Of a DNA stretch of 5,949 nt, positions 3,719 to 5,949 are shown in pieces. Source of the DNA: Geminicoccaceae bacterium (GTDB lineage Bacteria > Pseudomonadota > Alphaproteobacteria > Geminicoccales > Geminicoccaceae); assembly GCA_020446285.1 (NCBI GenBank), contig JAGREZ010000434.1, positions 1-5,949 on the forward strand, in the 5' to 3' direction. The notes under the pieces were generated by a model. That model was not told the origin of the DNA. It saw only the letters and a program-made list of their open reading frames with translations, and did no database searches. Position 1 is the first letter of the stretch. Each line of letters begins with the position of its first letter. Made by a program: the position numbers and the translations under genes.

Positions 3719-5949
3719 ATGCGCCTCTTCATGTCCTCGCGGACCCTTGCCATCCTGCTCTCCGTTTCGGCCTGCATGACCGTTGCAGCCTGCGAGCAGT
3801 ATGAGTCCGGTCCCTCCGCCGTCGAGGAATCGGTGGCGGCCGTATCCTTCGAGGCACCCGCGCGTTCGGCCGGCCAGTCGTCCGTCGTTCCCGAGACGAG
3901 GCCGGCACCGGTCGCGGCTGCCGAACCGGAACTCTATCTCAATGGCGGCGCCATGCCCGATCGCGGAGGCGCCATGGCCGAACGGGTTGCCGACGGCGTG
4001 CAGATCAATTTCGACGGTGTCGAACTGCGCGAGGTCGTCAAGGTCGTGCTCGGCGACATTCTCGGCGCGACCTACACCATCGATCCGTCGCTGTCCGGCC
4101 AGATCGTTCTGTCATCGAGTGGTCCCCTCAGCGAGACCCAGCTCCTGAGCGTGCTCGAGACCGCACTGCAGATGCACGGTGCGGGGCTGGCGCGCAATCC
4201 CGATGGTACCTATGCCGTCATGCTGCAGGACATGATGCGCGGCGAGACCGCGGTCACGCCGCTCGGCGGATCCGCCCCGCCGCGCGTGTCTCCGGGTACC
4301 GGCGTGACCATCGTTCCGCTTCGCTTCATCGGTGCCACCGCCGCCGCGCAGTTCGTCCAGCCGCTGCTGACGCGGCCGGACCAGGTGCGGATCGACGAAA
4401 CCCGCAACCTCCTGCTGTTCGCCGGCAGCGGCGCCGAGCGCCAGTCCGTTCTCGACACATTGTCGGAGATCGACGTGAACTGGATGGCCGGTCGCTCCGT
4501 GGGTATCTTCCCGCTGAGGATGGCCTCGCCCGATTCCGTCATTCCCGAACTCGAAGCCCTGATCCAGCCGCTGAGCGGCACGGCGCTGAATTCCGAGACG
4601 ATCCGCTTTCTTCCCATGTCGCGGCTGAATGCCGTGCTGGTCATCGCCAGCCAGCCCGAGCAGGTGATGGAGGTCGAGCGCTGGATCAGGCGTCTCGACC
4701 GTGGCAATGTCGTCGGCATCCAGTTCTTCGTCTATCAACTGCAGCATGTGCCCGCCAAGGACGTTGCCGAAATCCTCAACGAGACCTTCAGCGGTTTCGA
4801 GGAGGTTGCACAGGAGGGAGCCGAGAGCGGCCAGACGATCCTGCCGGAACTCGCCCGGCCGATGGACAATGTCGATGTGCCGGACGATTTTGCGGATGTG
4901 CCGGAAATTGGCATGGTGGAGACCGTTACGGGCAATACCGGCGGCAATGCGTCGGCGGGTGTCGGCCCCGGCCTGCTTCGCGGCGTCAAGATCGTGGCCA
5001 ATACGCTCAACAACACGCTCCTGATCCGGGCGACGCCACAGGCCTATGACATGATCGAGCAGACCGTGCGGCGTCTCGACCTGCCTCCCGCCCAGGTACT
5101 GATCGAGGCGACCATCGCCGAGGTGACGCTCAATGACACGCTGCGTTATGGCGTACAGTATTTCCTCAACACAGGGTCGGTGAAGGGCGGTTTCAATACG
5201 ACCACGCCGACGAGCGCCGGGGTGATCAATCCGAGCCTGCTGAATCCGCTGGCACAGCTTCCCGGTTTCAATTTCGTGCTCACTCCGGGATCTTCCAACA
5301 TCACCATCGACGCGCTCTCGCGGATCACGGACGTCAAGGTGCTCAGCTCGCCCTCGATCGTCGTGCAGGACAACAGCGAGGCCGTGCTCAATGTCGGTGA
5401 CGAGGTACCGATCACGACCCGAAGTGCCGTCAGCATCGATGACGCGAGTGCTCCCGTGGTCAACAATATCGAATATCGCGATACGGGTGTCATCCTCGAG
5501 GTCAAGCCGCGCATCAGCTCGAAGGATGTCGTGGCGCTCGAGGTATCGCAGGAGGTTTCCCGCGTCGCCGAGGAATCGACCAGCGCCGACAATCTCACGC
5601 CGACGATTTCCCAGCGCAAGATCACGAGCCAGGTCAATGTCCAGTCGGGCCAGACGGTCGTTCTGGGCGGTCTGATCCAGGATGCCGAAAGCCGCTCGAA
5701 GGAGAAGGTGCCGCTTCTGGGAGACATTCCGGCACTGGGCGAGCTCTTCCAGAGCACCAGCAACCAGTCCGTGCGCACCGAACTCATCGTGTTCATCACT
5801 CCGCGCATCATCCGCAATGCCGAGGATGCGCGTGATGTCAGCGAGGAACTCCGCTCGCGGATGCGCAGCATGCGGCCGTTGCCGACCGCACCGGCAGAGC
5901 CGACGGTGAGCCCGCTCGGTAGCGAACCCGTGCCCGAACCCAAGCCATT
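3719..5949 (+). CDS. gspD: Type II secretion system outer-membrane secretin GspD (3' end beyond window)
   Basis: The frame is open from ATG 3719 to the end of the window (743 codons so far, no stop). GspD forms the multimeric outer-membrane channel through which folded proteins leave the periplasm. The N terminus is a lipoprotein-type signal: MRLFMSSR, a hydrophobic core, and lipobox-like VSAC (Cys19) and VAAC (Cys25). A Pro/Ala/Glu-rich linker follows to about residue 93. N0 spans about 94-170 (VQINFDGVELREVVKVVLGD), N1 about 196-258 (VTIVPLRFIGA), N2 about 260-330 (SVGIFPLRMAS) and N3 about 334-460 (IQFFVYQLQHVPAKDVAEIL), interrupted by an acidic Gly-rich loop at 361-419. The secretin core starts at LIEATIAEV (461). 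It contains VKVLSSPSIVVQDNSEAVLNVGDEVP from about 539, VILEVKPRIS, SGQTVVLGGLI, the family signature VPLLGDIPALGELF (664-677) and ITPRII near 694. After about residue 715 a Pro-rich tail begins. No gspC lies directly upstream, so gspD opens its strand block. Four N domains favour T2SS over pilus or type III secretins. Confidence 0.95.
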   Translation, partial: MRLFMSSRTLAILLSVSACMTVAACEQYESGPSAVEESVAAVSFEAPARSAGQSSVVPETRPAPVAAAEPELYLNGGAMPDRGGAMAERVADGVQINFDGVELREVVKVVLGDILGATYTIDPSLSGQIVLSSSGPLSETQLLSVLETALQMHGAGLARNPDGTYAVMLQDMMRGETAVTPLGGSAPPRVSPGTGVTIVPLRFIGATAAAQFVQPLLTRPDQVRIDETRNLLLFAGSGAERQSVLDTLSEIDVNWMAGRSVGIFPLRMASPDSVIPELEALIQPLSGTALNSETIRFLPMSRLNAVLVIASQPEQVMEVERWIRRLDRGNVVGIQFFVYQLQHVPAKDVAEILNETFSGFEEVAQEGAESGQTILPELARPMDNVDVPDDFADVPEIGMVETVTGNTGGNASAGVGPGLLRGVKIVANTLNNTLLIRATPQAYDMIEQTVRRLDLPPAQVLIEATIAEVTLNDTLRYGVQYFLNTGSVKGGFNTTTPTSAGVINPSLLNPLAQLPGFNFVLTPGSSNITIDALSRITDVKVLSSPSIVVQDNSEAVLNVGDEVPITTRSAVSIDDASAPVVNNIEYRDTGVILEVKPRISSKDVVALEVSQEVSRVAEESTSADNLTPTISQRKITSQVNVQSGQTVVLGGLIQDAESRSKEKVPLLGDIPALGELFQSTSNQSVRTELIVFITPRIIRNAEDARDVSEELRSRMRSMRPLPTAPAEPTVSPLGSEPVPEPKP

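Noticed and set aside
3448..3777. Short open frames on both strands in the intergenic region before gspD
   Set aside because: They have no ribosome binding sites, unusual Cys/Arg-rich composition and no domain. The minus-strand one overlaps the gspD signal peptide region.
4112..4747. Open frame on the - strand (about 211 codons) inside gspD
   Set aside because: It is antisense to the N0-N2 domains, with a His/Gln/Arg/Gly-rich translation that resembles no protein family.
5146..5943. Open frame on the - strand (about 265 codons) inside gspD
   Set aside because: It lies opposite the conserved secretin core, is Ser/Thr/Leu/Arg-rich and has no domain. It reflects codon bias of gspD.

Overview
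The window is GC-rich, densely coding DNA from a Gram-negative bacterium. An outer-membrane secretin proves the Gram-negative envelope. The base composition, the TctA-type transporter and the organisation suggest an alphaproteobacterium, possibly Hyphomicrobiales or Rhodobacterales, but this is inference and no taxonomic marker gene is present.

Left part (1-1656, + strand): the C-terminal end of a tripartite tricarboxylate transporter large membrane subunit (TctA family) overlaps by four bases (ATGA) with a complete cytoplasmic Cys-type sulfatase. The two are almost certainly co-translated. They suggest an uptake-and-desulfation module for an organic sulfate ester or related anion whose identity cannot be read from the sequence. 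A perfect 11-bp hairpin (1689-1718) lies in the short gap before a convergent gene.

Middle (1750-3342, - strand): a gene for an exported protein of about 530 residues. It has an N-terminal signal peptide, a domain resembling the calcium-dependent xylan-binding modules (CBM36/CBM60 type), and a long beta-rich remainder resembling a parallel beta-helix that I cannot assign to an enzyme family. A good sigma70-like promoter (TTGACA, 16 bp, TATCTT) drives it from the intergenic region.

Intergenic region (3343-3718): about 375 bp, clearly more AT-rich than its surroundings at its left end. It separates two divergent genes and holds the promoter above, a short tandem repeat just upstream of it, a 10-bp palindrome and a weak CtrA-like site. 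I see no credible small gene or RNA in it.

Right part (3719-5949, + strand, running off the window): gspD, the secretin of a type II secretion system. It has a lipoprotein-type signal, N0-N1-N2-N3 domains and the full secretin core. It is the first gene of its strand block, with no gspC immediately upstream.

The most interesting feature is the arrangement. A secreted, probably carbohydrate-binding protein of unknown type is transcribed divergently from the type II secretion outer-membrane channel, so it is a natural candidate substrate of that system. No wholly new system can be claimed from this window alone.
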